From Trichosporon coremiiforme (taxonomy: Eukaryota > Basidiomycota > Tremellomycetes > Trichosporonales > Trichosporonaceae): DNA of 20,849 nucleotides. Shown piece by piece: positions 1 through 9,500 of the stretch. The translations under genes were made by a program, and so were the position numbers. Positions within the stretch are counted from its first letter, which is position 1. Every line of letters starts with the position of its first letter. Below the pieces are notes generated by a model. It did no database searches. It was given only the letters and a program-made list of their open reading frames with translations, and had not been told where the DNA came from. Location of the stretch: contig BCJJ01000101.1 of NCBI GenBank assembly GCA_039545355.1, positions 1 to 20,849 of the forward strand, read 5' to 3'.

Positions 1-1380
1 ATGCATGAGTTATTCGTGGTTGCAGCGAGGTCGACAGTTCACGGCCTCGTTTGTGGCACCACTCGTTCGACTTAACCTGTGACCCTAGTTTATAGCTCCA
101 CTTACGCGGTCCGATACCCAACGTGATGTCGACGCAAAGAATTGTTAGCAGGACGGCTTCGCTGTTCACGAAAGCGGGGCGAAGCGAGACGAGCGAAGCT
201 ACCGCCAGAGATGGTCCAGCCCCGCAACACAGATCCTAATAGGCAAAAGGTCAAAGCAGCTGACCTAGAACTCCGGACGCCATTTGCGTCTAAACCTGTT
301 CCCACGTTCTGAGCCAGTATGCCCATCAGCGTGCTCCCTCGCACCTCATGAAAAGCTCTGTCAAGAAGCAACCCGGGCTTGCTCATTGCAGTGCCTGCGT
401 AGCCCCGCTCGGACTGCACTCACCTGCCAACCATGGCAGAGAATGGCTGCGCCACTTCAGGTTGGTAAGCTCTCCGAAGAGCGTCCAGTGACATCCACTG
501 CGCACTCTGGGCTTTTGGTCTAGTCTGCGCGCGAAAATACTGTAGAGCCACAACCGAGCTGACATCCTATCAGAACATTACATTGCAAGCGTCTGGTTGA
601 ATTCGGACCGCTATCGGGGGGGAGCGAGCTCGCGGGAAAAGCGCTGACCGCTGGTCCGGATTAGCGTGTCGGCCCTGCAGGTGTGGGTCAGCACCTATGG
701 GTATGCAAGTGGGGCTAAGTGGTTGCCGGTTGCGCCCCCTCGGTCTGTTGAAGGTGGCAGAGTTTTGAACAAACCAGTAGCGAGGTCGGTGTCCGCTTCT
801 CCAGTGAGGGCATGGCGTTGTGTGGACCTCGGCGATCGAGGGTTTCTCCGCCTGCTGAACATAGTAGAGAGACAAGCAGGGCTCGAGAGACTCGCCGGAA
901 CAACGCCTGCGCCGCACATGAACATGGCGCGCTCTGTGGCCCAAGACCTGTAGCTGGCTTCCTAAGTCTGGAGACCCAGCTCCAGGTAAACGCAAGGTCA
1001 GCCGTGCGGTCTGCACGCGGAGGAATCAGCCCCACACATGACGACAGCAACCGTGCGTAACGCTATCAGGTGCCTAGCGTGTGTACCGACCCCGACAAAG
1101 GAGATGTAGGACACAAGCAGCCGACGGACGACCTCATTTGCCTCATCCTCCTCAATATCAGCCCAACTGTGAAGGCAACCGATGTCCCCGTGGGGCCAGA
1201 GATGGCCGTACGGGTTACCGCATGCTCCCCAATTCAGCTGTAACTACCTCGGTGACGCAAATAGCATCCTCTCGCTGGACATGAGAACTGACAAGCTCTT
1301 AAGTTTGGTTAGTGTGAAAAGAGGAGGGCCCCCTTCGCCCACTTCTGAAGGGCTCACATCTTCCGAGGCCCGAGGCCCTC
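1..1380. other. intergenic region without a recognised gene
   Basis: Open frames here are short (the longest is about 150 codons), overlap each other on both strands, and show neither recognisable protein motifs nor the C/G-ending codon bias of the real genes in this window. No tRNA-like or rRNA-like structure was seen. The last part is presumably the upstream control region of the secreted peptide gene that begins at 1511. Confidence 0.6.
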
Positions 1381-1387
1381 GGCGAAC

Positions 1388-1411
1388 CTGCCGACCTGCC
1401 GAGCCTGCCGA
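1388..1411 (+). promoter_or_regulatory. triple CTGCCGA motif upstream of the peptide gene
   Basis: Three copies of CTGCCGA start at 1388, 1396 and 1405, immediately upstream of the TATA box at 1424. Read on the other strand they are TCGGCAG, so each supplies one CGG triplet, the half-site class bound by Zn2Cys6 regulators. The same triple motif recurs at 20084-20106, just after the Zn2Cys6 gene. Function as a binding site is inference only. Confidence 0.3.
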
Positions 1412-1423
1412 GACTCGCTACTG

Positions 1424-1430
1424 TATATAA
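1424..1430 (+). promoter_or_regulatory. TATA box of the secreted peptide gene
   Basis: A perfect TATATAA lies 81 bases before the ATG at 1511. Transcription would be expected to begin some 25-40 bases downstream, which would place the out-of-frame ATG at 1450 before or at the start of the mRNA and leave 1511 as the first usable start. The lectin-like gene on the other strand has a TATA element at nearly the same distance (78 bases) from its ATG. Confidence 0.7.
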
Positions 1431-1510
1431 GACACAGTGTCTTACGGCGATGCAGTGTCTCGTCGCCTCTGCCTCGTCGTCTTGTGTCTCATCGCCCCTA
1501 TCATTGCAAC

Positions 1511-1843
1511 ATGACGCTCGCTGCCCTCGCTATCATCTTGGCAGGCTTTGCAACCGCTGCTCCTGTCCTTGTGGAGCGGCTCGACGACGACTACGACCCC
1601 CATATCCCATCTTGCATGCTCCACCCTCCCAGTTTGTGTTCGAAGCGTGACGTCGTCGATGTCGGGGAACGCAACGTCATCGAGAACGAGGAACGCAACG
1701 TCATCGAGAACGAGAAACGCAACTTCGTCGAGAACGAGGAGCGCGACGACGACGGTTACGACCCTCATATTCCCACCTGCATGCTCCACCCCCCCAGCTT
1801 ATGTTCAAAGCGCGACAACGTACCCGAAGAGAACGCCGTTTAG
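1511..1843 (+). CDS. secreted Kex2-processed repeat peptide precursor (two-cysteine peptide, two copies)
   Basis: Single-exon gene of 110 residues. Residues 1-17 form a typical signal peptide (MTLAALAIILAGFATAA), with cleavage expected around 16-18. Two copies of a peptide follow: YDPHIPSCMLHPPSLCSKR at 28-46 and the same with Thr for Ser at 83-101. Each has two cysteines seven residues apart, is preceded by an Asp run, and ends in Lys-Arg, the Kex2 site. Between them lie three octapeptides, NVIENEER, NVIENEKR and NFVENEER (55-78). This is the layout of alpha-factor-type and other Kex2-processed repeat precursors (KEPs). The frame continues upstream to a GTG at 1484 but without an ATG, so 1511 is the start. 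It is not a standard basidiomycete mating pheromone: it has no C-terminal CaaX box (it ends EENAV). I know no named homologue. No UstYa-like gene is visible nearby, so a dikaritin-type cyclic peptide is not supported; a disulfide loop is more likely. It is convergent with the oligopeptide transporter, with 278 bases between the stop codons. Confidence 0.8.
   Translation: MTLAALAIILAGFATAAPVLVERLDDDYDPHIPSCMLHPPSLCSKRDVVDVGERNVIENEERNVIENEKRNFVENEERDDDGYDPHIPTCMLHPPSLCSKRDNVPEENAV
1592..1648 (+). other. mature peptide copy 1 with Lys-Arg site
   Basis: Codons 28-46 of the precursor. The peptide has Cys35 and Cys43, three prolines between residues 33 and 40, and Lys45-Arg46 at its end. Three aspartates precede Tyr28. 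The exact N-terminus of the released peptide cannot be read from sequence: Glu22-Arg23 and the Asp run are possible trimming points. Confidence 0.6.
1673..1744 (+). repeat. three tandem 24-bp repeats encoding acidic spacers
   Basis: Three consecutive 24-base units (1673-1696, 1697-1720, 1721-1744) encode NVIENEER, NVIENEKR and NFVENEER. Only the middle unit carries a perfect Lys-Arg; the flanking ones end Glu-Arg. They separate the two two-cysteine peptides and resemble spacer units of Kex2-processed precursors, although they could also be released peptides. Confidence 0.8.
1757..1813 (+). other. mature peptide copy 2 with Lys-Arg site
   Basis: Codons 83-101. It matches copy 1 except for Thr89 in place of Ser34; Cys90 and Cys98 keep the seven-residue spacing. 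A glycine (82) is inserted between the Asp run and Tyr83. The nonapeptide tail DNVPEENAV follows the Lys-Arg. Confidence 0.6.
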
Positions 1844-2121
1844 AACGCGCCTAAGAGGAAGAATGTGGCCTACCTACCGCCGTGCCGATTGTGCCGAACT
1901 CATGATGTTGAGGCTTCGTAGCCTGAGCTCGCAGTAAGAGGTTCTAAGATGCAATCATGTTGCAGGTGGCTTCAAAGCGCATGATGCATTGACACATAGC
2001 GCCACACCTGAGATCATTCACAACTAATACATCACTCAGTTACTTTAACTTATTAAACGCTTGGGCATGATTTGCCAACGAAACCCGTCTCTCCAAACGC
2101 GTTCGGGATTGTGGTAGGCCA

Positions 2122-5055
2122 TTAATTGAAAGTGCCCTTTTCGGGGCCGAAGTAGCCTCGCGCAGGCAACTCGGTGATGCGAGGTTGCCTCTTGACAGTG
2201 CCAAGGACGGTGGTGCCCCACCAATCGGGCATCTCAGCGCCAGGAACCTCAACGCAGAAGAAGAGAACGAGGGCGGCAATAGCGATGGAGCAGTTGAGGG
2301 CAGCCGCGAAAACGAAGTTGTACTTGTTCCAGAATGCGAGCCACCTGCTCTTGACGAAGCCCCACGACACCCACGTCCAGAAGTAGCAGATCCACATGTG
2401 CGAAAGGTTGTAGGGGGCCGACCAGAAGTTGAGGGGCCCGAAGAAGAGCATGACCGGGTGGAGGGAGCGCATGTACTTGTTCCTGGGGAAACCCTTCTGG
2501 ATCAGGTACACAGCCACAGTGACGACGACACCAATGGGGAAACCCAGCAGCAGCAGCATGTAGCGTCCGCCCGTGCCGAACATGCGCCTAGGACCGGTGA
2601 GACCGAAGAAGAGAGCCGCGGTAAAGAACGTGTTCTCTCCGGGACACTGCATGCCCCACTCAGCGTCGGGCGTACAAACGTCCTTGAACGACATCTGGAA
2701 GTTGAAGATGGCACAGGCAACGAACGAAGCCAGGAGGGTCGCAGCCATCTGGGTGACGAATGTGTGGCGGGGGTTGATTTTGGTGTAGTGGGCCAACTTC
2801 AAGTCGCCGCAGAAGTTGATCGCGTACGCCGAAACAATGTATCCGTACATCCTGCATGTTAGCTGGGGCTTTGAAGCACGCGCATGTCGCCATCAATGCT
2901 TGCTTCGAATGCGCAGGGAGCACGAAGGAATCAAGTCGAGGAGAGATGCGGTGGTGAGGCGGTGGACGCCGAATGTGGCAGCGAGGTTGCACGTGACCTT
3001 GAGTCCCTCACCGTCCTCATCCTCACGAGATAACGTCCAGAGCTTTCGCGCATCCAAAACACACGCGACGAAGAGCAATCACTCACTTGAAGTAGTTCAT
3101 GCTGAGCGCATCACCAGGAACGAGCGCTCCACCAACGAACTCGGCGAAGACGTTGAGAGTGATGTTGCCTCCGGTGACAGCAGACACCAGACCAGTGGGG
3201 ATCGTGAAAATAAGGGCCAGTACCACTCCGAACACGACGATAGCCGGGCTAACACCGGTAGGGAAAGCTGCAATGCCGACAATACCAAGAGCGAAGGAAA
3301 TGAGGAAGATGATGAGGTACCACCATTCAGGCACTTCAGGGTAGGCACGCATGAGGCGCATATGAACGTCCTCCGCAAGGTTTACCTCATCGTCCTCGTC
3401 GTAGTCCTTGTTCCTCCTCAGGCTTCTCTTAAGTCCCTTCCAGGACTGCTTGAAGGCGATCGTCATCTCATGGCGGTGGTAGAGCAGCGTGTAAGTGACC
3501 ATGGAGGAGTAGCCGGCAAAGAACATGAAGTAGATCATGAGGTTGGAGGCGGCCATCCAAGGCTCCGAGTAGGCCTGGTATTTCTCCTCAACGAGCTTGC
3601 CCATAGAGTCGGTAACCATGGAAACGTTGTAGGACTTGCCCTGGTTGGTCCAAGTGTGGTTGTCGAGGATAGGGAAGCGACCAGTCTGCCAAGTGTTCGT
3701 GTACCACAGAGCAATGATGGGGAACATGGCGAGGAACACACCCAGGAACTGGTTCGCCACGGAGAAGAGCGGAACGGTAAGCGTATTGAGCATAGCCTGA
3801 ACCTGTGACCAGTCGAACGTCGGGAACGGGTTGAGTCCAAGACCGGCGCCTCCAACGGCAACCATGGACACGTAGTTGACGTTGTCGGGAGCAATCCACG
3901 CCATCCAGTCGAAGGTGTTCAGGAAGGGAGCAATGAAGTTAGGGAACCAGAACCACACGAAGTAGATTCCGAAGGCCCAGTAGAACAGCTTGAGACGGCT
4001 CATGTAGTAGAAACGCTTGAAGGGACCCGCAACGGCACCCGAGTCGTCCTGATGGAAGGCCTTGTTCAGCGCAAGGGTTGCAAGCTGGACGGGCCAAACA
4101 CAGAAGCTGGGGTAGACGATGAAGCGACGGAAAAGGCCCGCCATGCCGAGACCCAGGAAGTTGGAAGCCAGGGTGTTGACGAGCTGGTAGCCAAAGGTCC
4201 TAGCGTAAGGCTGGTTGAAGTAGATCGGCAGAGCCTGAGCAAGGATGATGTTACCGGTGTAGGGCGGGTTCTGAACGATCGTGCACATGATGGTGATAAG
4301 CATGTGCTCCTTCCTGTTGAAAGGACCGGGGTTGAACGAGAAGTGCCAGCCGAAGAGGTTGAACCTCTTGGTGGGCATGATCTTCTCGAGCAGCTTACCC
4401 AACGGGAAGGCGACAAGCTGACCAACGTACGCAGAGATGGCGATGGAGGGGTAACGAATACTGAACAGCTGGTTGACGAGACCGATGATACCAGCGAAGA
4501 GGAGTCCGATGAACCAGGTACGGAACGTGAGACTGGGAATGGAAGGGTCATCGAAGTTGTCAACAACACCACGGACGATTTCGTAGGGTGAGTTCTCGGT
4601 AGCCATGACAGCCTCGAGCTTCATCGCGTGGATGAGGTTGGCATGCCTCTCGGGGTGCTCGGAGACGTCCGGGTCGTAGAGAAGCTGCTTGATCTTGTTG
4701 ACGAGCTCGGTGCTGAAGTTCTGGTCGTGCTGGTGCATAAGGAGAACCTCGTGCATGATCTTCTTGCACTTCTCCAGGCTCATGTCACCAATTTTCTCCT
4801 CGGCATCCGCCAACTCCTCGGCGGTAGCGTGGATACCGAAGCTGAGAGATGGTCAGCAACAACGGATTCACCATCCCGCGGCAGTCCTCACTTGTGAGCA
4901 GCATTCTCGGCATCCTCGTCAGCGGCGACGACCTTGACGTCGTCGACCCAGAGGTCGCCCTTCTTCTCATGCCCGGGAGAGGCAATGCCCCTGTCGTGGG
5001 CCGCAGAGGGCGCGAGGCCCTTCTCGTTGTAGGTCTCAATGTCGCTGCCGCCCAT
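2122..5055 (-). CDS. OPT-family oligopeptide transporter
   Basis: Three exons: 5055-4892, 4841-3087 and 2851-2122, giving 882 residues, a normal length for fungal OPT transporters. Introns are 4891-4842 (50 nt) and 3086-2852 (235 nt), both GT-AG, and the joins restore an uninterrupted protein (for example NYFK-MYGYI across the second). OPT proteins are plasma-membrane (sometimes internal-membrane) proton-coupled importers of short peptides, glutathione or metal chelates. The hallmark SPYEIVR...DDPSIP motif lies at about 139-157 and the NPGPFN motif at about 225-230; many hydrophobic segments follow, and DLKLAHYTKINPR near the start of exon 3 is the late conserved OPT block. The roughly 130-residue N-terminal tail is hydrophilic and cytosolic. 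The start ATG at 5055 has no in-frame rival, and the upstream sequence is pyrimidine-rich on the coding strand (around 5100-5130) with no clear TATA box. It sits tail-to-tail with the secreted peptide gene. Substrate cannot be assigned from sequence. Confidence 0.92.
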
Positions 5056-8000
5056 CTTGGTTCAGTGCTGTGGCTGTGACCACTTAAGCCGAAGTCCAAG
5101 AGTTGTAGAGGATAGAGGGGTAGAGTTTGTTGCGGTACGGGAAGAACTGAGAACCGCGCTAGCGGCTCGACCTTTAAGTGATCCGATGCCTCCAGCGAGG
5201 AGAAACGGCTAGCTCGCCGTTTGCCGGGGAAACGCCAGCCCATCGCTATCTGCGCCCACTGGTGTCGGGCGAGACTATCCGGCGCGATCCTCTGCTCATC
5301 CCCAGCTTCCCTCGGGCCCAAGGGCTGACGGCATCCGGGGCCGGGGATCCATCCAGGCCGGTCCTTTTCCAATGCCGCGAGCCTCGGGGCGGAGAGCTGG
5401 CGAGGGGCAGAATCCTAGATAGCTTCTGTGGGGCCGCGTGTGGAGAAGTGCCGCGCAAATCTCGAGTCTATTCCTGGTCTGCCTCCCATGCTCGTAAGCC
5501 TTGGCTGTTGCAAGCCCGCAGGGTTCTGTCGTGTCAAGCGGGTTAGCAAACGCGCGTGAGTGGAAGAGAGTGGGCCAAAGGTCAAGTGGGTTGGTTCAGG
5601 CACGAGCAGGTGCCCGAGCAATTGCTACTCAGAATACAGCACCTGTGAATCCTGTGTCACTGAGCGCTGCCCGTTGTCACTCCGCACTTCCGCACCCTCC
5701 CAAACATCTGCCGACAAGCATAAGCAAGGGCAGCTGGACACGCAAAGGATGCAAGGGGACTCAGGAAGACGCAGGGGACGGGGGACCGGCAAGGGAGAGA
5801 GGCAAGACCAGGCGTTGGCCCCACATGGCTCCACGGTGACTTTCGGTGACCTGAGGACGCCAGTCCCTGAGCCGGACTCGACGCACCAACCAAGAGCCAA
5901 GAGAAAACTTTCCCCGGATAGGGTCGTCAGAAAATAGCGCTTGCCCTGAGATGCACATGGTGCCATATGAGGCAAGGTATGGAGTACCTGGCGTGAGCCG
6001 GCGCGCAATCACGATCTCCCTGGCGCTTGACCTAACCGGTTAGCCCGTCTCCGCCGTCAGCCCGCGGGCGTATCGACGGACACGATAGGCGGAGCACGTC
6101 GTGCGCCGGCGTCAAGTTCAGAAAAGCGAAAAGAACCAATCCTTATCTGCGCAGAGACCGTTATCAGTACGAGTTCTCATCTCTGTGGAGGTCGCGCCAT
6201 GAACGTGCGCCAACAGTAGCGAGACAGCGGGAGCACGAAGAGCACGGGAAAGGTGGCGATTGCGCCGATCTCGCCGAACGGTCTCCGAGGCAGTGTGCAC
6301 CTGACACTAACGGCGTGCCTGGGCTGATAGCGAGGTACGTTAGATGCTTCAGGAACAGCACCCAAAGCCAATTTACCGGCTGTATATCCGCAGGCCACAG
6401 AACGGATGGGCAAGACGATTTGCATAGCGCACACGGCGTGAGCGGCAGCACGGAACGCGGGTTGGCGATAAAACTTCGGATCTTCGCCGCAACTAGCGAA
6501 TCACCTTGCCCGTGTTCACGTACGAGCTCGTGATCGCGCATCTAGCCCTGGTGGGTGTCCTGCGATATCCTGCCTTTTCCTGGATCAGCCCCTATCCATC
6601 CGCTTAACGGGCTGAAGGCAAGGGGTGTCCGCCCTCAGCGGGCTGGGCGTGTGGGACGCGTGGGAGGCAGCCCAGAACGCCCAGAATGTCTGGCAGCCAC
6701 AGAAATAAATCTCTCCCCACCAATACTGTCGGCCGGAGCAAGCAGACTTTGTCGAGTTCTGATCACAAGACCCCCATGGCCCACAACGCGTCCATTTCGA
6801 TTACGAACAGCCAGGAATGAATGCCCGCTTGTTCTTTCGTCTTCTGGCCCTCTCGTCGGTTCCTCGTCCTGCCATCACCCGGAGGTTCAGACGAGGTGCA
6901 CGCTGAGGCGAGTGGTGTAGACGAGTCTGCGGAGTGCCCTCGGGCGAGGCTAAAGGGATCGCCTGCAACCAGCATTCAAACTCAAAAGTGCAGACCCTGG
7001 CTGCCCGGCGCCCCACGTTCAACGCTCGAAGGCAGCAGAACTCGGTTAGAGTCGGTCATGGTCAGCGGACGCGAACGGAGGCGAGCGAATCCTGTATGTG
7101 ATCCATCAGTAGGAGTACGTGAAGGGTGCGAAAAATCCCCGCAGTATGGGCCGGCCCCGCCAGTAAACCACCAGGATGCGTACCAGGTTTCGTGGAGTTG
7201 CGATTGCTGCAACGCTTGCCTCAGCGTGTCTCTTGCAGTCTTCGATAGAGGCAGCCGGCAAAGGTGGATGCTGACGGCCAGGCGGCCCCGCTCAAAGCCA
7301 TAGCTGGTGCAGTTGAACATCCCATTCCACCCCGCGGCCAGGCGCCGTTCGAATCCAGGCGCGACTTCTGGCCAGGATCCGGTGAGGTACCGGCAGGTTG
7401 GGGCGTGATGGAGCAGGTCGTCCGAGCAGTGCACGTCGTCCGAGCAGTGCACGTCCAATCTCAGTGATGCTAACAGAGTTGCCCATAGGTACACCATAGC
7501 GCGGTGATGCGACGATCGCCAATCGACCAACCTCATGCCATGGTGTCCAGGATTAGATGGCCAGAATTAGATGCGGTGTGGTGGCTGCATGCTCCGTCGG
7601 ACGCAGATTACTCGGCAGCTCGAAGACCGCAAGTGCCTCACGTCTCCACATGAAGCGAGGCATTCAGACGTAAAGGAGGAGTGGGCGCGTGGGGTCCCGG
7701 ACCGGGCTGGGGTGGGGCTAGGCGCCTATTGGCTCCCTGGCGGCATGCTGGTTACCGAGGCAGTAGGCCGGACCGGCTGTCCGTGGTTAGTCGCCGGTGT
7801 CCTGAGCACGCCCTGGCTTTGTCCTGGCGTAACACCTGGCGTAATCCAGGAAAAACCTAAACATAGCGCATGCCATTTTGCCGTTTGGAATTCGTCACGA
7901 CCGCCGGCGCACGGGGTTTAGGTTCTCCATAGTCGGACCCGCGGGAATGCCAGAACAGCGGTTGTAGGCCGCTCAGCTGCTTTGCAGATCGCCTTGCCTG

Positions 8001-9480
8001 GGGTTCGGCGCGGGCCTAGCATGGGCACGGTCGAGATCAGAGGCGATGGCAGAGAGCGGAGCGGTCGCTCCTATCAGTAGCATGACTTGTTCTCCTGAAT
8101 ACCTGAGCTTGATAACAATCGCGCCAAAATGGAACGAGCGCATGTCCAGAGAACCAGAACCGGGATCTGAGCGCTTAGCGTGAGTTGCTGGTCCGGGAGG
8201 GCGAGTCAGCTGCGGCCAGTCGCAGGGTCAAGTGTTGGTCAGCAGATAAGGTACTGCGGGCTACTGAGAGTTTGCTCGCCGCACGTCGAGATCGCGTGAG
8301 GGCAAAATCCCCATCGAATCCGCGGATACCAGGTGGCCACTAGTGCGCAAATTGAGTTGCCCACGGCGCATGCGGAGTCATGGTCGCACGCACACGAGCA
8401 CACAAGCTCACGAGCGCAAGCGCACAAGCAGGCATCTTCCCACACAAAAGAAGCGTGACAACCGGTGGTCGTCGTTGCACACTGTCTGTGCCCCGGCCCG
8501 TTCTTTGGTCATGCCACGACCGGCACGCTCTATCACGAGTAAGCATCTCGCTGACATGCCCTCAGATGAACCCGACCCACGAGGTCCGCGAGATCCTCGA
8601 CAAAGGGCTACGAATGCACCCCGCCAGCCGGAGCAGACATACTTATCAGACTGATCAGGCAGCCGTGTGCTACCCCTTTGCCCACTTGTCGCTCTTTCGC
8701 CACAGACGGGGTCACGTGCATACTCACTTAGCCTACTCACCTGTGATTACGCCCATAACGCGCTCTGATTTAGGCTATTGACGAGAACATACGACTGACG
8801 ACTGATGTGCCGTGACCGCGGCAGTCGGTAGTGGATGAGTCGGTTGGAGACGACGGCGACATGCGACTCAGCGGTTGAAGAGGCTCTGCCGCTGAGGCAG
8901 AAACAGCTGTGTTTGAGGCGGGCGAGGCGGTCGAGGTGGGTCGTAGCAGACGAGGCAGGTGGCACTGACTTCGTGGATATTGACACTTCCGCAGTGACGA
9001 AACAGGGAGAGAGAACAAACGAAGCACCATCAGTGCCGAGCAACCAAGTATATGTTGTCTCTTCTGTGGCGTCTTCGCAGCGCAACACGCAAAAACGCCT
9101 CCGCGTCCCAATACAAGTTGAGTCAGTCCTCGTCGACTATCGGCTCCGAACGACGAGCAAGGCGTGTAGGGTCGTCACGTGACTGAGCCGAGACCGACAT
9201 CACGGGGCGCCCGACGACCTTCCACAACGACGCTGACGATGCATGACGCCTCGTTTCGGCTCAGAGACACTCGGATGCGTGCCAGGACCGGGGCTTGCAT
9301 ATGCCCCAATATACGGCGGCTGCAATTGTCACATCATCGAGCTGACTAAGGGGGTGTACATAGGTGTGTCGTCCGATTTCATGTTATGGCAGGTCTGGGT
9401 ACGCAAAGGCGAGCGATCGGGCTCCCTCCAGAGGACACTTCGTCGTCGCCGTATCACTGACACTACTGACCTCGCTGACT
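5056..9480. other. long stretch without a convincing gene
   Basis: About 4.4 kb containing only scattered, overlapping open frames below about 185 codons on both strands, with mixed third-position bases and no recognisable domains or plausible exon chains. The part nearest 5056 must hold the transporter promoter. A tandem 18-bp duplication lies at 7417-7452. The longest frame (7536-6982, minus) is treated as chance. Non-coding RNAs or a decayed element cannot be excluded by eye. Confidence 0.5.
7417..7452. repeat. perfect tandem duplication of 18 bp
   Basis: The unit GTCGTCCGAGCAGTGCAC occurs twice head-to-tail (7417-7434 and 7435-7452). It lies in sequence with no recognised gene. Its length is a multiple of three, but the frame that reads through it on the minus strand shows no other sign of being coding. 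Confidence 0.9.
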
Positions 9481-9500
9481 GTGGTGGGCCGGGGAACTGC

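Noticed and set aside
1450..1650. ATG at 1450 opening a 66-codon frame overlapping the peptide gene
   Set aside because: It lies only about 20 bases after the TATA box, probably before the mRNA start, and its product lacks features; the 1511 frame has a signal peptide and processed repeats.
1511..1843. Possibility that the peptide gene is a mating pheromone or a dikaritin-type RiPP precursor
   Set aside because: No C-terminal CaaX box for a basidiomycete pheromone and no UstYa-like or pheromone-receptor gene in the window; only the general Kex2-repeat layout is supported.
2185..3808. Long open frames on the + strand across the transporter (225 and 330 codons)
   Set aside because: They are antisense shadows of the OPT gene; their sequence is charged low-complexity protein and they cross the transporter intron without any homology.
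7347..7356. GTTCGAATCC, identical to a tRNA B box
   Set aside because: The flanking bases do not form a T-arm stem of five pairs around a seven-base loop, and no acceptor or anticodon arm can be drawn.
6982..7536. 184-codon minus-strand frame containing a doubled VHCSDD
   Set aside because: No recognisable motif and mixed codon third positions; the repeated residues come from the 18-bp tandem duplication. A hydrophobic start at an internal Met is too weak to call a secreted protein.
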